Notes: a model not told the origin generated them from the letters alone. DNA of 64,000 bases from JAIRVZ01 sp031553755 (GCA_031553755.1 JAVBKZ010000034.1:106132-170131); one strand, 5' to 3'. Counted from the first letter of the stretch, positions 34,347 through 43,729 are shown. Translations and numbers: made by a program.

Positions 34347-35294
34347 ATGAAAAAAATTCTTATCACAGGCGCTTATGGCTTTGTTGGGACAAATATTTCT
34401 CAATATTTATCGGATAAAGAGTGTCTTTTATCTGCATTGGATCAGGTTCGGGATGATAAAAATAAAAATTATACCGAATTTTATTCATGGAAAGAATTCG
34501 ATAAAATACCTTTTAATCAATTCGATACAATTATCCATCTGGCGGGAAAAGCGCATGATACAAAGAATAAAAGTCAATCAAACATATATTTTGAAATAAA
34601 TACAGAGTTAACTAAAAAAGTGTTTGATGCTTTTTTAAATTCAGATGCGGGACAATTTATGTTTTTTAGTTCAGTTAAAGCCGCTGCTGATCAGGTAGAT
34701 GGTGAATTTTTAACTGAAGATGTTATTCCTAATCCTGTTGGACCCTATGGAGAAAGCAAAATCGCTGCGGAGCAATATATGCTTTCAACTTTCAACTTTC
34801 AACTTTCAACTAAAAATGTTTATATCTTTCGTCCTTGCATGATTCATGGTCCTGGTAATAAGGGTAATTTAAATCTATTATACAATGTTGTAAGTAAAGG
34901 ATTTCCTTGGCCCTTGGGCGATTTCGACAATCAAAGATCGTTCTTGAATATATGGAATTTATCATGGATTATTGCTGAATTTATAGATAAAAAGCCGGAA
35001 AGTGGTATTTATCATTTAGCCGATGACCAGCCGGTTTCTACCAATCAATTAATAGAATTGATCGCGGAATCCAGAGGTACTCAAGCAAAAATTTGGAAAT
35101 GGAATAAGGATGTTATCAAAAACATGGCTAAAATAGGAGATTGGTGTAAATTGCCTTTGAATTCTCAACGTTTACGGAAACTGACAGAAAATTATGTCGT
35201 TTCCAACCAAAAATTGAAAAAATCTTTATGTATATCAAATTTGCCTGTTAATTGTAAAGATGGATTAAAACGGACATTACAAACTTTCAGATAA
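34347..35294 (+). CDS. NAD-dependent epimerase/dehydratase (SDR), WbpV-like, with a slippage-prone tandem repeat
   Basis: A 315-residue extended SDR. Motifs: ITGAYGFVGTNI (about residues 5-16), the HLAGKAHDT segment (about 64-72), SSVKAAADQ and YGESKIAAEQ (about 134-143, the YxxxK). Such enzymes next to a WbpL-type transferase usually reduce the 4-keto-6-deoxy-HexNAc made by a WbpM/CapD dehydratase, giving UDP-QuiNAc or UDP-FucNAc. Codons about 146-155 (STFNFQLST) are made of four 7-bp repeats CTTTCAA (34782-34809); gain or loss of one unit would shift the frame. It is followed 8 bases on by the transferase gene. Confidence 0.82.
   Translation: MKKILITGAYGFVGTNISQYLSDKECLLSALDQVRDDKNKNYTEFYSWKEFDKIPFNQFDTIIHLAGKAHDTKNKSQSNIYFEINTELTKKVFDAFLNSDAGQFMFFSSVKAAADQVDGEFLTEDVIPNPVGPYGESKIAAEQYMLSTFNFQLSTKNVYIFRPCMIHGPGNKGNLNLLYNVVSKGFPWPLGDFDNQRSFLNIWNLSWIIAEFIDKKPESGIYHLADDQPVSTNQLIELIAESRGTQAKIWKWNKDVIKNMAKIGDWCKLPLNSQRLRKLTENYVVSNQKLKKSLCISNLPVNCKDGLKRTLQTFR
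34782..34809 (+). repeat. Four tandem heptamers CTTTCAA inside a coding sequence
   Basis: Four exact copies of CTTTCAA in a row, inside the SDR gene at 34347. The unit length is not a multiple of three. The translation, LSTFNFQLST, is not part of the conserved fold of the family at this point. Confidence 0.95.
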
Positions 35295-35302
35295 TAGAAA
35301 CT

Positions 35303-36301
35303 ATGGATTATTACGACCTTTATTGTTTTTTGTTGGCATTGATTTGTATGTTTATTATAATGCCCGTGTATTTCAAAATCGCGGAAAAATTCAATATAAT
35401 AGACAAACCGAATCAGCGCAGTTCTCATGATTATATTACGATTAGAGGAGGTGGCGTTGTTTTTTGGTGGGCAGCGATACTTTATGCGATAGCGGTTCAT
35501 CCAAGCAATTTTTTGTTGCCTTTTACTATTGGTATTACGATGATTTCCGTAGTTAGTTTTTGGGATGATATATCTTCTTTATCAAATAAAGTCAGGATAA
35601 TTGTTCATTTTCTTTCCATAAGTCTTATTTTTTACGGTTTGGGAATGTTTGGTAATTTTCCATGGTGGATAGTATCCATTGCCTATATCTTTTTTGTGGG
35701 GGTATTGAATGCTTATAATTTCATGGATGGAATTAATGGAATTACAGGATTGTATAGTTTAGTTATACTTGTGAGTATTTTATATACAAATGAGTTTATT
35801 CTTACAGCTGATATTACAAAAATCGATACAGACTTTATTGTTTATCCGGCCTTGGCTTGTATCGTTTTCTTGTTTTATAATTTTAGAAAAAAAGCCAGGT
35901 GTTTTGCCGGTGATATTGGCAGCATGGCTATCTCATTTTGGATTGTGACTTTATTGTTGATGTTGATGTTATCTACAAAATCTTTGATGTGGATATTGTT
36001 TTTGGCTGTTTATGGGGTCGATTCTATTTGCACTATCCTGCATCGTTTATATTTAAAGCAAAATATTTTTGAAGCTCACCGCTTGCATTTTTACCAAATT
36101 TTGTCGAACGAATGTAAAATATCCCATTTGAAAGTGTCTGTTTTATATGCGGTTGTACAAATATTAATTTGCCTGTTTGTAACCTTTAATTTTAAGTATA
36201 AAATGATGAATGAAACACTCCTGTTTTTTATCGTTTTATTACCTCTTGTAGCCTGCTATTTATTGAAATTCCCTTTAATGAAGAAGACAATAAAAATATG
36301 A
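35303..36301 (+). CDS. Undecaprenyl-phosphate HexNAc-1-phosphate transferase (WbpL/WecA/MraY family)
   Basis: A 332-residue integral membrane enzyme with about 10-11 helices. Motifs of the polyprenyl-phosphate transferase family: DKPNQRSSHDYITIRGGG (about residues 34-51), the cytoplasmic SFWDDISSLSNKVR with the DD pair (about 91-92), NAYNFMDGINGITG (about 134-147) and the EAHRLHFYQ histidine loop (about 254-262). It starts repeat-unit synthesis by placing a sugar-1-phosphate on undecaprenyl phosphate; as a WbpL neighbour of a WbpV-like reductase, the sugar is probably QuiNAc or FucNAc. The stop overlaps the next start (ATGA). Confidence 0.88.
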   Translation: MDYYDLYCFLLALICMFIIMPVYFKIAEKFNIIDKPNQRSSHDYITIRGGGVVFWWAAILYAIAVHPSNFLLPFTIGITMISVVSFWDDISSLSNKVRIIVHFLSISLIFYGLGMFGNFPWWIVSIAYIFFVGVLNAYNFMDGINGITGLYSLVILVSILYTNEFILTADITKIDTDFIVYPALACIVFLFYNFRKKARCFAGDIGSMAISFWIVTLLLMLMLSTKSLMWILFLAVYGVDSICTILHRLYLKQNIFEAHRLHFYQILSNECKISHLKVSVLYAVVQILICLFVTFNFKYKMMNETLLFFIVLLPLVACYLLKFPLMKKTIKI

Positions 36302-36762
36302 AGATAGAACTTATAACAGATAAATTATTGGAAGAAACATCCCAAAAGGCAAAAAAAAATGCACGTTTGCGGATGAATTATAATATACATAAAAAACTTG
36401 AAGATCCTATAAATCGAATGCTAAATGCATTAGAACCGGGCACATATATTCGGCCTCACCGACACTTAAACCCTCCCAAAACAGAAGCTTACATTGTCCT
36501 AAAAGGAGAGTTAGATATGTTGATTTTTGATGATGAAGGAAATTTAATACAAAAGGAAACTCTCTCTTGTCAAAATGGGAAATATGGAGTTGATATTCCA
36601 TCGGGAGTTTGGCATAGTATGATTGTGAGAGAATTGGGGACTGTTATATATGAAATAAAAACAGGCCCTTTTGTTCCTGTTGCTTTAGATGATTTTGCGT
36701 CTTGGTCTCCCGATCCGGAGGACAAAGATGCAGTTTCTAATTTTTTAGAAAGATATTCTTAG
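36298..36762 (+). CDS. wbuC: WbuC family cupin-fold metalloprotein
   Basis: A 154-residue cytoplasmic protein with a cupin core: the metal-binding RPHRHLNPPKTEAYIVLKGELDMLIF motif is split around residues 52-78 (HxH...E), and the second motif PSGVWHSMIV supplies the last His (about 103). WbuC proteins occur in O-antigen clusters, often with FucNAc genes (fnl/wbuB), but their exact function is not established. Its start overlaps the transferase stop, so it is tightly coupled to the initiating step. Confidence 0.85.
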   Translation: MKIELITDKLLEETSQKAKKNARLRMNYNIHKKLEDPINRMLNALEPGTYIRPHRHLNPPKTEAYIVLKGELDMLIFDDEGNLIQKETLSCQNGKYGVDIPSGVWHSMIVRELGTVIYEIKTGPFVPVALDDFASWSPDPEDKDAVSNFLERYS

Positions 36763-36801
36763 AAAAAAAAATAGAATATCCAAAAGTTTAATAGAAAATA
36801 A

Positions 36802-36809
36802 TACTTTTG
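36802..36809 (+). promoter_or_regulatory. Candidate internal promoter
   Basis: TACTTTTG fits TAnnTTTG in the 155-base spacer before the SDR gene at 36918, so the later capsule genes may have their own transcript start. Confidence 0.4.
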
Positions 36810-36917
36810 CAATCGAATTTTAGGAAAATATTCATCGAAAATAAACTTCTAATAGGAAATAAAAACAATAAAAAGTCGTTCTCTTAGAGGATGATGAAAA
36901 AGTTTGAGCAAAAATAA

Positions 36918-37808
36918 ATGAATTTATTATATACCGGAGCTACTGGATTTTTAGGAAATAATACCTTGAAAATTCTGGAACGAAATTTTAATGTTTCTAC
37001 TTTAGGCTTGTCTGGAGCAGACTTTGTTCTTGATTTAAGTAAAGGATTGTCAGATTTGTCAACTCCGTTTGACGCGGTGTTACATGCTGCCGGAGAAGTC
37101 CATTCTATACCTCGTAATCCAAAGGAAGAACAATATTTTTTTGACGTCAATTTGAAAGGAACTAAAAATCTTTGCCATGCCTTAGAATGTTCTTCCGTTC
37201 CTAAATCTTTTATATTTGTTAGTACGGTAGCTGTTTATGGTGTTGAAGAAGGGACAGATATAACCGAAGAGCATCCCCTTAATCCAACTACTCCTTATGG
37301 ACAAAGTAAATTACAAGCCGAAGAATATTTGATAAATTGGAGCAAGAAAAATGACGTGATATTATCAATACTACGTCCATCTCTTATTGCGGGAAATGAA
37401 CCGCTTGGTACTTTGGGAGCAATGATATCTGGAATAAAAAACAATCGTTATGTTAATATTTCACACGGAAAAGCTCGTAAAAGCATAGTTATGGCTCAGG
37501 ATGTTGCAGATTTAGTCCCAAAGTTAATGAATAAAGGAGGAATATACAATCTTTCTGATGGATACCATCCTTCATTTCAAGAATTAAGCTTGTTAATTGC
37601 TAAACAACTAGATAAAAAAGCACCCAATTCCATTCCGTATCCATTGGCTAAATTATTGGCTGGTTTTGGAGATTGTTTAGGAAGTTATGCTCCGATTAAT
37701 TCGAAAAAATTGTCGAAAATGGTAAACACGCTTACTTTTTCGAATAAAAAAGCTGTTTCTGAATTGAATTGGAAACCTTTAAATGTATTGGAGAATTTTA
37801 AAATTTGA
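36918..37808 (+). CDS. NAD-dependent epimerase/dehydratase family protein (SDR)
   Basis: A 296-residue extended SDR. The nucleotide motif is YTGATGFLGNNTL (about residues 5-17), followed by HAAGEVHSIPR (about 57-67), the catalytic STVAVYGVEE (about 101-110) and YGQSK (about 128-132). It is more distant from the 34347 gene than usual duplicates and could be the second reductase/epimerase (for example making a different 6-deoxy-HexNAc). Substrate unknown. The end overlaps the start of the second flippase frame by 26 bases. Confidence 0.8.
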   Translation: MNLLYTGATGFLGNNTLKILERNFNVSTLGLSGADFVLDLSKGLSDLSTPFDAVLHAAGEVHSIPRNPKEEQYFFDVNLKGTKNLCHALECSSVPKSFIFVSTVAVYGVEEGTDITEEHPLNPTTPYGQSKLQAEEYLINWSKKNDVILSILRPSLIAGNEPLGTLGAMISGIKNNRYVNISHGKARKSIVMAQDVADLVPKLMNKGGIYNLSDGYHPSFQELSLLIAKQLDKKAPNSIPYPLAKLLAGFGDCLGSYAPINSKKLSKMVNTLTFSNKKAVSELNWKPLNVLENFKI

Positions 37809-39099
37809 TAAAATAATTTTCGTGCGGAAACGAATATTTGGTAATATTTTTCAAAAAAATCCTATTCGGAAAAATCTATTCTCGTTGGTGTCGGGAACTG
37901 TTGTTGCACAGTTATTCTCGTTGACTTTTTATCCTATTTTAACCCGAATTTTTACGCCGGAAGACTTTGGATTATTGAGTGCATTAAGTGCAATCTCGGC
38001 TATAATTGTAGTTTTTGCTTCAGGTAAATATGAAGAAGCCATCATTATATCCCGAAGTAAGGAAGAGGCTATCAACATAGCATCTCTTGCACTATTTTTT
38101 TCTTTTCTGTTTTGTTCAGTTCTCTTAGTTCTCTTATGTTTTTTTTCAAATCAATTCCTTAATTTAATCAATCAATCGTCCTTACAAGGATGGATTTATT
38201 TAGCACCTATAATTTCTTTTTTCATTATTATCTATACCACATTCAACGAATGGTGTGTCAAAAAAGCTACATTTTCTAAATTAGCTACAAATAAAATTAT
38301 AAATTCAGCATCTATAAACCTTTCAAAATACTTATTCGGATACATTCGTATTGGAGGAGGTTTAGTGTATGGAGAACTTTTGGGTAGAGGTTTATCAGCT
38401 TTTTCGAGTTTTTTTTATTGGATAAAGGATGACAGAGCAAGTTTTAGAAATATTTCGTTAAAAAGGATGAGAGAATTAGTAATATTTCATATTAATTTCC
38501 CAAAATATAATATTTTAGGAAATTCATTGTGTACTTTAACAGGGACACTCCCTGTGTTTTTCTTATCCTCGTATTTTGGAAATGTTGTTTTAGGATATTA
38601 TGCAATGGCAGTAAGTGTTTCAGCAATTCCCATGACTTTTATTGGACAGTCTATAATGGATGTTTTAAGGAATAAAGCAAGTTCTGATTTTGAAAAAGAC
38701 GGAAAATGTCGTGAGATTTATCATAATTTTTTTAGAAAAACATTGTTACCTATTGTCATAATTTTTTTATCAATATTGTATTTTTTTCCTTCTATTTTTG
38801 CATTCGTATTAGGAGTGCAGTGGAGAAATTCAGGAATATTTGTGCAAATATTATCAATTTCTATAATATTAGACTTTATAAGTGCTATTCTTATGCCAAT
38901 ATGGGTTATTGCAAAAAAACAAAAAAATAAATTATACTGGCAGTTTTTCTATTTGTGTATTATGACCTTTTTTATGATTTTAGGTTGTGTAATCTTTAAT
39001 GATGACAAAATGGCTGTTGTTTGTATCTCAATTGCTCGTTCGTTGGGATGTTTTGCTAGTATTTATTATACATGGAAATATTCTAATGGAAGCAAGTAG
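37783..39099 (+). CDS. wzx: Oligosaccharide flippase (Wzx), second copy
   Basis: A 438-residue membrane protein with about 12 hydrophobic helices. LVSGTVVAQLFSLTFYPILTRIFTPEDFG is the N-terminal flippase signature (here split over residues 35-63). It belongs to a different branch from the first copy at 22657. The annotated ATG at 37783 lies inside the previous gene; GTG 37822 (giving VRKRIFGN) just after that stop is an alternative. It flips lipid-linked units made by the second half of the cluster. Confidence 0.82.
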   Translation: MYWRILKFDKIIFVRKRIFGNIFQKNPIRKNLFSLVSGTVVAQLFSLTFYPILTRIFTPEDFGLLSALSAISAIIVVFASGKYEEAIIISRSKEEAINIASLALFFSFLFCSVLLVLLCFFSNQFLNLINQSSLQGWIYLAPIISFFIIIYTTFNEWCVKKATFSKLATNKIINSASINLSKYLFGYIRIGGGLVYGELLGRGLSAFSSFFYWIKDDRASFRNISLKRMRELVIFHINFPKYNILGNSLCTLTGTLPVFFLSSYFGNVVLGYYAMAVSVSAIPMTFIGQSIMDVLRNKASSDFEKDGKCREIYHNFFRKTLLPIVIIFLSILYFFPSIFAFVLGVQWRNSGIFVQILSISIILDFISAILMPIWVIAKKQKNKLYWQFFYLCIMTFFMILGCVIFNDDKMAVVCISIARSLGCFASIYYTWKYSNGSK

Positions 39100-40192
39100 G
39101 ATTCTTTTTGTTAATGGGAATATAATGGGAAGAGGAGGGGTCGAGTCATTTATGATGAACTATTATAGATACATCGACCGTTCTAAAATACAAATAGATT
39201 TTGTTGTCCATGGTTTTGAGAAAGGAGATTATGACGATGAAATATTGGAACTAGGAGGAAGAATATATCAAGTTCCTGTTAAAAGTATAAACTATAGGGG
39301 AAATATAAAAGCTTTAAAAAAAATAATAACCGATCAAAAATACAATATAATCCATGCTCACATGGATGCAATGAGTTATATTCCTTTAAAGATTGCAAAA
39401 AAGGAAGGTGTTTCATTTAGAATAGCCCATAGTCATAGTACAGGGCACTTGACGAATAATCCGTTAAAAAAAATTATAAATGAATATGCTAGATATTCTT
39501 TAAGAAGGTGTGCTACTCATTTCTTCGCTTGTTCTTCTTTTGCCGGAAAATGGTTGTTTGGAGAAAAATTATTTGAGAAAAAAGGAATCATTATAAATAA
39601 TGCTATTGAAGCGGAAAAATTTCTTTTTAATTCAGAGATTCGTTCTAAGATTAGAGTAAATTTAGGTATTGAAAAAAAGAAAGTATTAGGACATGTTGGG
39701 CGATTTATTTATCAGAAAAATCATATTTTTTTGTTAAAAATTCTCTCAGAAGTGATAAAAATTGATAATTCTATTGTTTTAGTTTTAGTAGGAAACGGAT
39801 ATTTGAAAAAAGAGATAGAAAATGAAGTTGTAAGGTTGTCTTTGATGAATAATATTGTTTTTTTAGATTCTAGAAATGATGTAAATGATTTATTAAATGC
39901 ATTTGATATATTGTTACTTCCTTCTTATTTTGAAGGATTAAGTATTTGTTTAATTGAATCTCAAGCGAATGGTTTACCCGCAATTATATCTGATACAATA
40001 ACTCAAGATGTTGATATATCCGGATTGATATCTTTTAAACCCTTAAACAATATTGAAAAGTGGACTGATGCAATATTAAACGAAAAAAATGAACGTAATT
40101 ACTCTGAAATGAAACAAAAAATCATGTATGCAAATTATGATATAGTTACAAATGCAAAACGACTTCAGGATTTTTATCAAAACTTGATTTAA
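39086..40192 (+). CDS. Glycosyltransferase family 4/1 protein (EpsF-like)
   Basis: A 368-residue GT-B enzyme from ATG 39086, chosen over an upstream ATG because it gives the family start SRILFVNGNIMGRGGVESFMMNYY. Further motifs are IAHSHSTGHL (about residues 109-118), LGHVGRFIYQKNH (about 200-212) and LLPSYFEGLSICLIESQANGLPAI (about 275-298). The resemblance is to EpsF/capsular GT of Firmicutes and Bacteroidota. It overlaps the flippase gene by 14 bases. Confidence 0.84.
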   Translation: MEASRILFVNGNIMGRGGVESFMMNYYRYIDRSKIQIDFVVHGFEKGDYDDEILELGGRIYQVPVKSINYRGNIKALKKIITDQKYNIIHAHMDAMSYIPLKIAKKEGVSFRIAHSHSTGHLTNNPLKKIINEYARYSLRRCATHFFACSSFAGKWLFGEKLFEKKGIIINNAIEAEKFLFNSEIRSKIRVNLGIEKKKVLGHVGRFIYQKNHIFLLKILSEVIKIDNSIVLVLVGNGYLKKEIENEVVRLSLMNNIVFLDSRNDVNDLLNAFDILLLPSYFEGLSICLIESQANGLPAIISDTITQDVDISGLISFKPLNNIEKWTDAILNEKNERNYSEMKQKIMYANYDIVTNAKRLQDFYQNLI

Positions 40193-40214
40193 TTAGTCAT
40201 AAGTGTGCCATCCT

Positions 40215-40313
40215 ATTTAGCTTATTTGTTTAAAGTTTAATTGTTTGATTTTCAACGTTCAACATTAAACGCTAAACAATTTCAGAATATGAATTAATTT
40301 TGAACAATTACTT
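40215..40313 (-). repeat. Copy B of the 90-bp inverted intergenic repeat
   Basis: Read on the minus strand this spacer aligns with 31057-31148 over its whole length, with a roughly 14-base insertion and a short deletion. It ends 7 bases before the start of the second polymerase gene. Confidence 0.85.
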
Positions 40314-40319
40314 ATAACA

Positions 40320-41690
40320 ATGAAGCAAAATAAAATCGTAAATATAAACATCTCGTACATATTTGGTTCATTATTGACGTTGACCTATTTTTTGCTGATG
40401 TCGATTGACGCGGTTCGTTCCAATTTTATTGTTTTTTTTCTAAATGCATTTGTTGTTATAATGTCAATATTCAATTTGTTTTTTAGAAAAAATCAATATC
40501 CTTTTAGTTTATATAAAATATTTAATCTTTTTTCGTTGCTTTTTTTCGGTATTACTCCGCTTTTACAATTAAAATTCGATTCTCAGTTTTTTGGAATGGG
40601 ATATATTCCTGATGATTATTACATAAAATCATATTTAACTTTAATTTCATTTCTTTTGATATATGATTTTCTTTATTCTTATTTAAACAACAAATTAACG
40701 GGTTCTTTTCGAATTTATAAGTTTTTTGATTATTCATATATAAACTCTACAAATAATCAAAGTTTTCCGAAAAAAAATATTTACATATTGGGTCTTTTTT
40801 TTGTAGCCTCTTTTTTTACAGTGCTATACATTTGTGGCTATTCTATTTATGGATTGCTTTTTTCAATGCTTTATCCTGCTGTTGAACTGAATCAGTCATT
40901 AAACCTTTTTTATAGCAATTTTATTAGGCCTTTTTGTATTGTTTTGTCGTTATTTTATTGTTTGTTAGGTAAAAATAATTACTATAAATATCTTCTTGTA
41001 TTCATCTCTTTAGTGATAATTTTGCCAACATCGATACCTCGATATATGGTTGGAGTCTTATATATTGCTATGTTTTTGTCATGTTTTTCTTTTTTTAGAA
41101 AAAATAATGTTTTGTATTACTCATTAATTGGAAGTGTTATTTACATTTTTCCATTGTTAAACCAAGTAAGAATTTTTTCTTTTTCTGAATATAATTTTAA
41201 GTTTGATCCGAAAGTATTTGTGTCTGCTCATTTTGATAGTTTTTCAAGTTACATACAAATAACTAATCATGAAATGATAACCTACGGGAAACAATTGTTA
41301 GGAACCGTATTCTTTTTTGTTCCACGTTTTCTTTGGCCGGAAAAACCGATTAGTAGCGGACATTATTATTCAGAACAATTAAATGCTAATTTTAATAATC
41401 TTTCTGTAAATTATTTTGCCGAAGGATACATCAATTTCGGCTATATTGGAGTTTTCATATTTACTATGCTTATAGCTTATTATTGTGTAGTTATGGATAC
41501 TACATATTGGAAGAAAAACTGTTTCGAAAATAAAAATGGTTTCACGATATTGTATTATTTGTCTTTTGGTTTGTTATTTTTTGTATTGAGAGGAGATTTA
41601 ATGTGTTCTTTTGCTTATAGTGTTGGAATATATAGTATTGTTCTTCTTATTAATGCTATATTAAAGTTAAACACGTCAAAATATATTTAA
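40320..41690 (+). CDS. wzy: O-antigen/oligosaccharide repeat-unit polymerase (Wzy), second copy
   Basis: A 456-residue protein with about 11-12 hydrophobic helices and a large loop near residues 290-360 that includes PRFLWPEKPISSG and YFAEGYINFGYIG, segments typical of Wzy/OAG polymerases (PRxxWPxKP and xxGxxN/FG). It is unrelated to the EpsG-type polymerase at 24072. It would join repeat units in the periplasm. It has very high A/T content and is preceded by repeat B. Confidence 0.82.
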   Translation: MKQNKIVNINISYIFGSLLTLTYFLLMSIDAVRSNFIVFFLNAFVVIMSIFNLFFRKNQYPFSLYKIFNLFSLLFFGITPLLQLKFDSQFFGMGYIPDDYYIKSYLTLISFLLIYDFLYSYLNNKLTGSFRIYKFFDYSYINSTNNQSFPKKNIYILGLFFVASFFTVLYICGYSIYGLLFSMLYPAVELNQSLNLFYSNFIRPFCIVLSLFYCLLGKNNYYKYLLVFISLVIILPTSIPRYMVGVLYIAMFLSCFSFFRKNNVLYYSLIGSVIYIFPLLNQVRIFSFSEYNFKFDPKVFVSAHFDSFSSYIQITNHEMITYGKQLLGTVFFFVPRFLWPEKPISSGHYYSEQLNANFNNLSVNYFAEGYINFGYIGVFIFTMLIAYYCVVMDTTYWKKNCFENKNGFTILYYLSFGLLFFVLRGDLMCSFAYSVGIYSIVLLINAILKLNTSKYI

Positions 41691-41693
41691 TAA

Positions 41694-42788
41694 ATGGGAT
41701 ATATATTGTTCATGGGGCCTATGCCTCCTCCGTATATGGGACAGTCCATAGCCTTTTCCACCATAGTGAAGAGTATCAATGGGCAATGTCTTGTTCTTAA
41801 TACTGCGGGGAAAGATCATATATTATCCGGTTTGCTTTTGTGTTTGAAAATCTTGTATTATTATATTTTTTATAAAATTGATGTAGTATATTTTACTTGT
41901 TCCAGAACTTTTTTAGGTTCAATTAGAGATGTTATATTGTTGTTTGGGGCAAAAACGAAGAAAATTAGAACCATAAATCATTTACATGGAGCCGATTTTA
42001 AACTTTTCTATGATGGATTGCCTACAATGTATAGAAAAATAGTTTACTGGTGTTACCTTGGAGTCGATGTTCACATTGTTTTGTTGGAAAGCATGAAGAA
42101 AGAATTTATAGATTTTCCCCAAGCTGAAATAAAAGTGATTGCCAATTCATATTCTAAAGAATTAGATAATCTTCCTTTAAAAAAAGATAGAGAGAGCGAC
42201 AAAATACGTTTTCTTTACTTTTCCAATATAATGAAAAGCAAAGGAATTCTCAATTTATTGCAAGCATTTGAGTATCTATTGGAAAAACATCAAAATATAG
42301 AACTTAATATTGCTGGAGTTCCGATGAAAGATTATCTTTCCTCAAAAGAGCAAATTGAAACAAATTTTACGATGATTTTTGATAAAATAAGAAAAAAATA
42401 CCCCGAAAGAATTTGTTATTATGGATTATGCACCGGAGAACAAAAAAAAGAACTTTTATGGGATTCAGATGTGTTTATTTTGCCAACTTTCCATTTTTCG
42501 GAAGCCTTTCCAATTTCACTATTGGAAGCAATGCGAACTGGAAATTATATTTTAACTACGAATATTAACTATTTACTTCAGATTATATCCACAAAAAATG
42601 GAAATTTAATTGATAGAGATTCTGTAAATAGTATTGTCGATGCTGTTGAAAATATTGTATTTGATAAGCAATTGTTAAGAAGTATTCAAAATGAAAATAT
42701 AAAATATGCAAAGATGAATTTTAGTGAAGACCATTATGTTTTTTCCGTAATTGATGTAATCAAAAACTGCGATAAGTCACACATATAG
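41694..42788 (+). CDS. Glycosyltransferase family 4 protein
   Basis: A 364-residue GT-B enzyme. N-terminal ILFMGPMPPPYMGQSIAF (about residues 4-21) matches the GPxPPPxGG start of many Bacteroidota GT4 enzymes; the C-terminal motif is FILPTFHFSEAFPISLLEAMRTGNYILTT (about 261-289). It begins 3 bases after the polymerase stop and ends 3 bases before the GT2 gene, so the three are co-transcribed. Confidence 0.85.
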   Translation: MGYILFMGPMPPPYMGQSIAFSTIVKSINGQCLVLNTAGKDHILSGLLLCLKILYYYIFYKIDVVYFTCSRTFLGSIRDVILLFGAKTKKIRTINHLHGADFKLFYDGLPTMYRKIVYWCYLGVDVHIVLLESMKKEFIDFPQAEIKVIANSYSKELDNLPLKKDRESDKIRFLYFSNIMKSKGILNLLQAFEYLLEKHQNIELNIAGVPMKDYLSSKEQIETNFTMIFDKIRKKYPERICYYGLCTGEQKKELLWDSDVFILPTFHFSEAFPISLLEAMRTGNYILTTNINYLLQIISTKNGNLIDRDSVNSIVDAVENIVFDKQLLRSIQNENIKYAKMNFSEDHYVFSVIDVIKNCDKSHI

Positions 42789-42791
42789 ATT

Positions 42792-43556
42792 ATGCTTGAT
42801 AAAACAATCTCCATCATCACCGTCTGTTTCAACAGCGAAAAATACATTCGTACTGCTATCGAATCGGTTTTACATCAAACATATTCTAACATCGAATATA
42901 TTATTGTAGATGGAAATTCTATAGATAAAACTTTAAATATCATTCATGAATATGAAGAAAAATTTGAAGGAAGGATGAAATGGATTTCCGAATCGGACAA
43001 TGGTTTATATGATGCGATGAATAAAGGTATTCAGATGTCGACAGGAGATATTATTGGCATCCTTAATTCTGATGATTTGTTTTGTGACTCTTGTGCAATA
43101 GAGAAAGTAATGGATATTTTTAATAAAAATAATACTTTAGATGCCGTATATGCAGATTTGTATTATGTAGCTCAGAATGATACTTCTCAGGTTGTTCGTA
43201 AATGGAAAACAGGCAAACAGAAACTTTTCAGAACAGGATGGCATCCTGGACATCCTACTTTATATTTGAAAAAGAAAGTTTATGATGATTATGGATTATA
43301 TAACTTGGATTTTAAATTGGTTGCCGATTTTGAATTAATGCTTCGTGTTTTTGACAAATATCAAATAAATGCTTGTTATTTACCGGAATATTTAGTAAAA
43401 ATGCGATTGGGAGGAATTACTAATAAAAGTTTAAAAAATATTTACAGACAAAATGTAGAATGTGTTAAGGCATTTTCTATCAATAATATAAAAGTAAATA
43501 AAATTGTCTATCCTATTTGTAGATTGTTTCCTAAATTATTTCAGTTTAGGAAGTAA
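42792..43556 (+). CDS. Glycosyltransferase family 2 protein (WcaE-like)
   Basis: A 254-residue GT-A enzyme. It starts TISIITVCFNSEKYIRTAIESVLHQTY (about residues 4-30) with the GT2 fold, then IIVDGNSIDKT, and the metal-binding DxD-like LNSDDLF (about 91-97); WHPGHPTLYLKK (about 146-157) is typical of the WcaE/colanic acid group. It is the last gene of the compact glycosyltransferase run before a hairpin and a new promoter. Confidence 0.88.
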   Translation: MLDKTISIITVCFNSEKYIRTAIESVLHQTYSNIEYIIVDGNSIDKTLNIIHEYEEKFEGRMKWISESDNGLYDAMNKGIQMSTGDIIGILNSDDLFCDSCAIEKVMDIFNKNNTLDAVYADLYYVAQNDTSQVVRKWKTGKQKLFRTGWHPGHPTLYLKKKVYDDYGLYNLDFKLVADFELMLRVFDKYQINACYLPEYLVKMRLGGITNKSLKNIYRQNVECVKAFSINNIKVNKIVYPICRLFPKLFQFRK

Positions 43557-43645
43557 GTGCAAGAAGTAAATGTAAGATGTTGTTAAAAATAATTTTTTCT
43601 CCTTTGGGGCCTTTTAATCTTTTTCAGGACTCTGTAAAATTTTCT

Positions 43646-43692
43646 GTTTACTTAAAATAAAAAGTAAACCGGCTGAGTTTTTAGTCGTTTTT
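43646..43692 (+). terminator. Possible terminator at the end of the glycosyltransferase run
   Basis: GTTTACTT (43646-43653) pairs with AAGTAAAC (43662-43669); a weak second stem GGCT/AGTC and a T run follow. It separates the GT2 gene from the independently promoted dehydratase gene. Confidence 0.4.
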
Positions 43693-43729
43693 TTAATGCT
43701 TATTTTAGGTAAATTGTTAATATTTTAGT

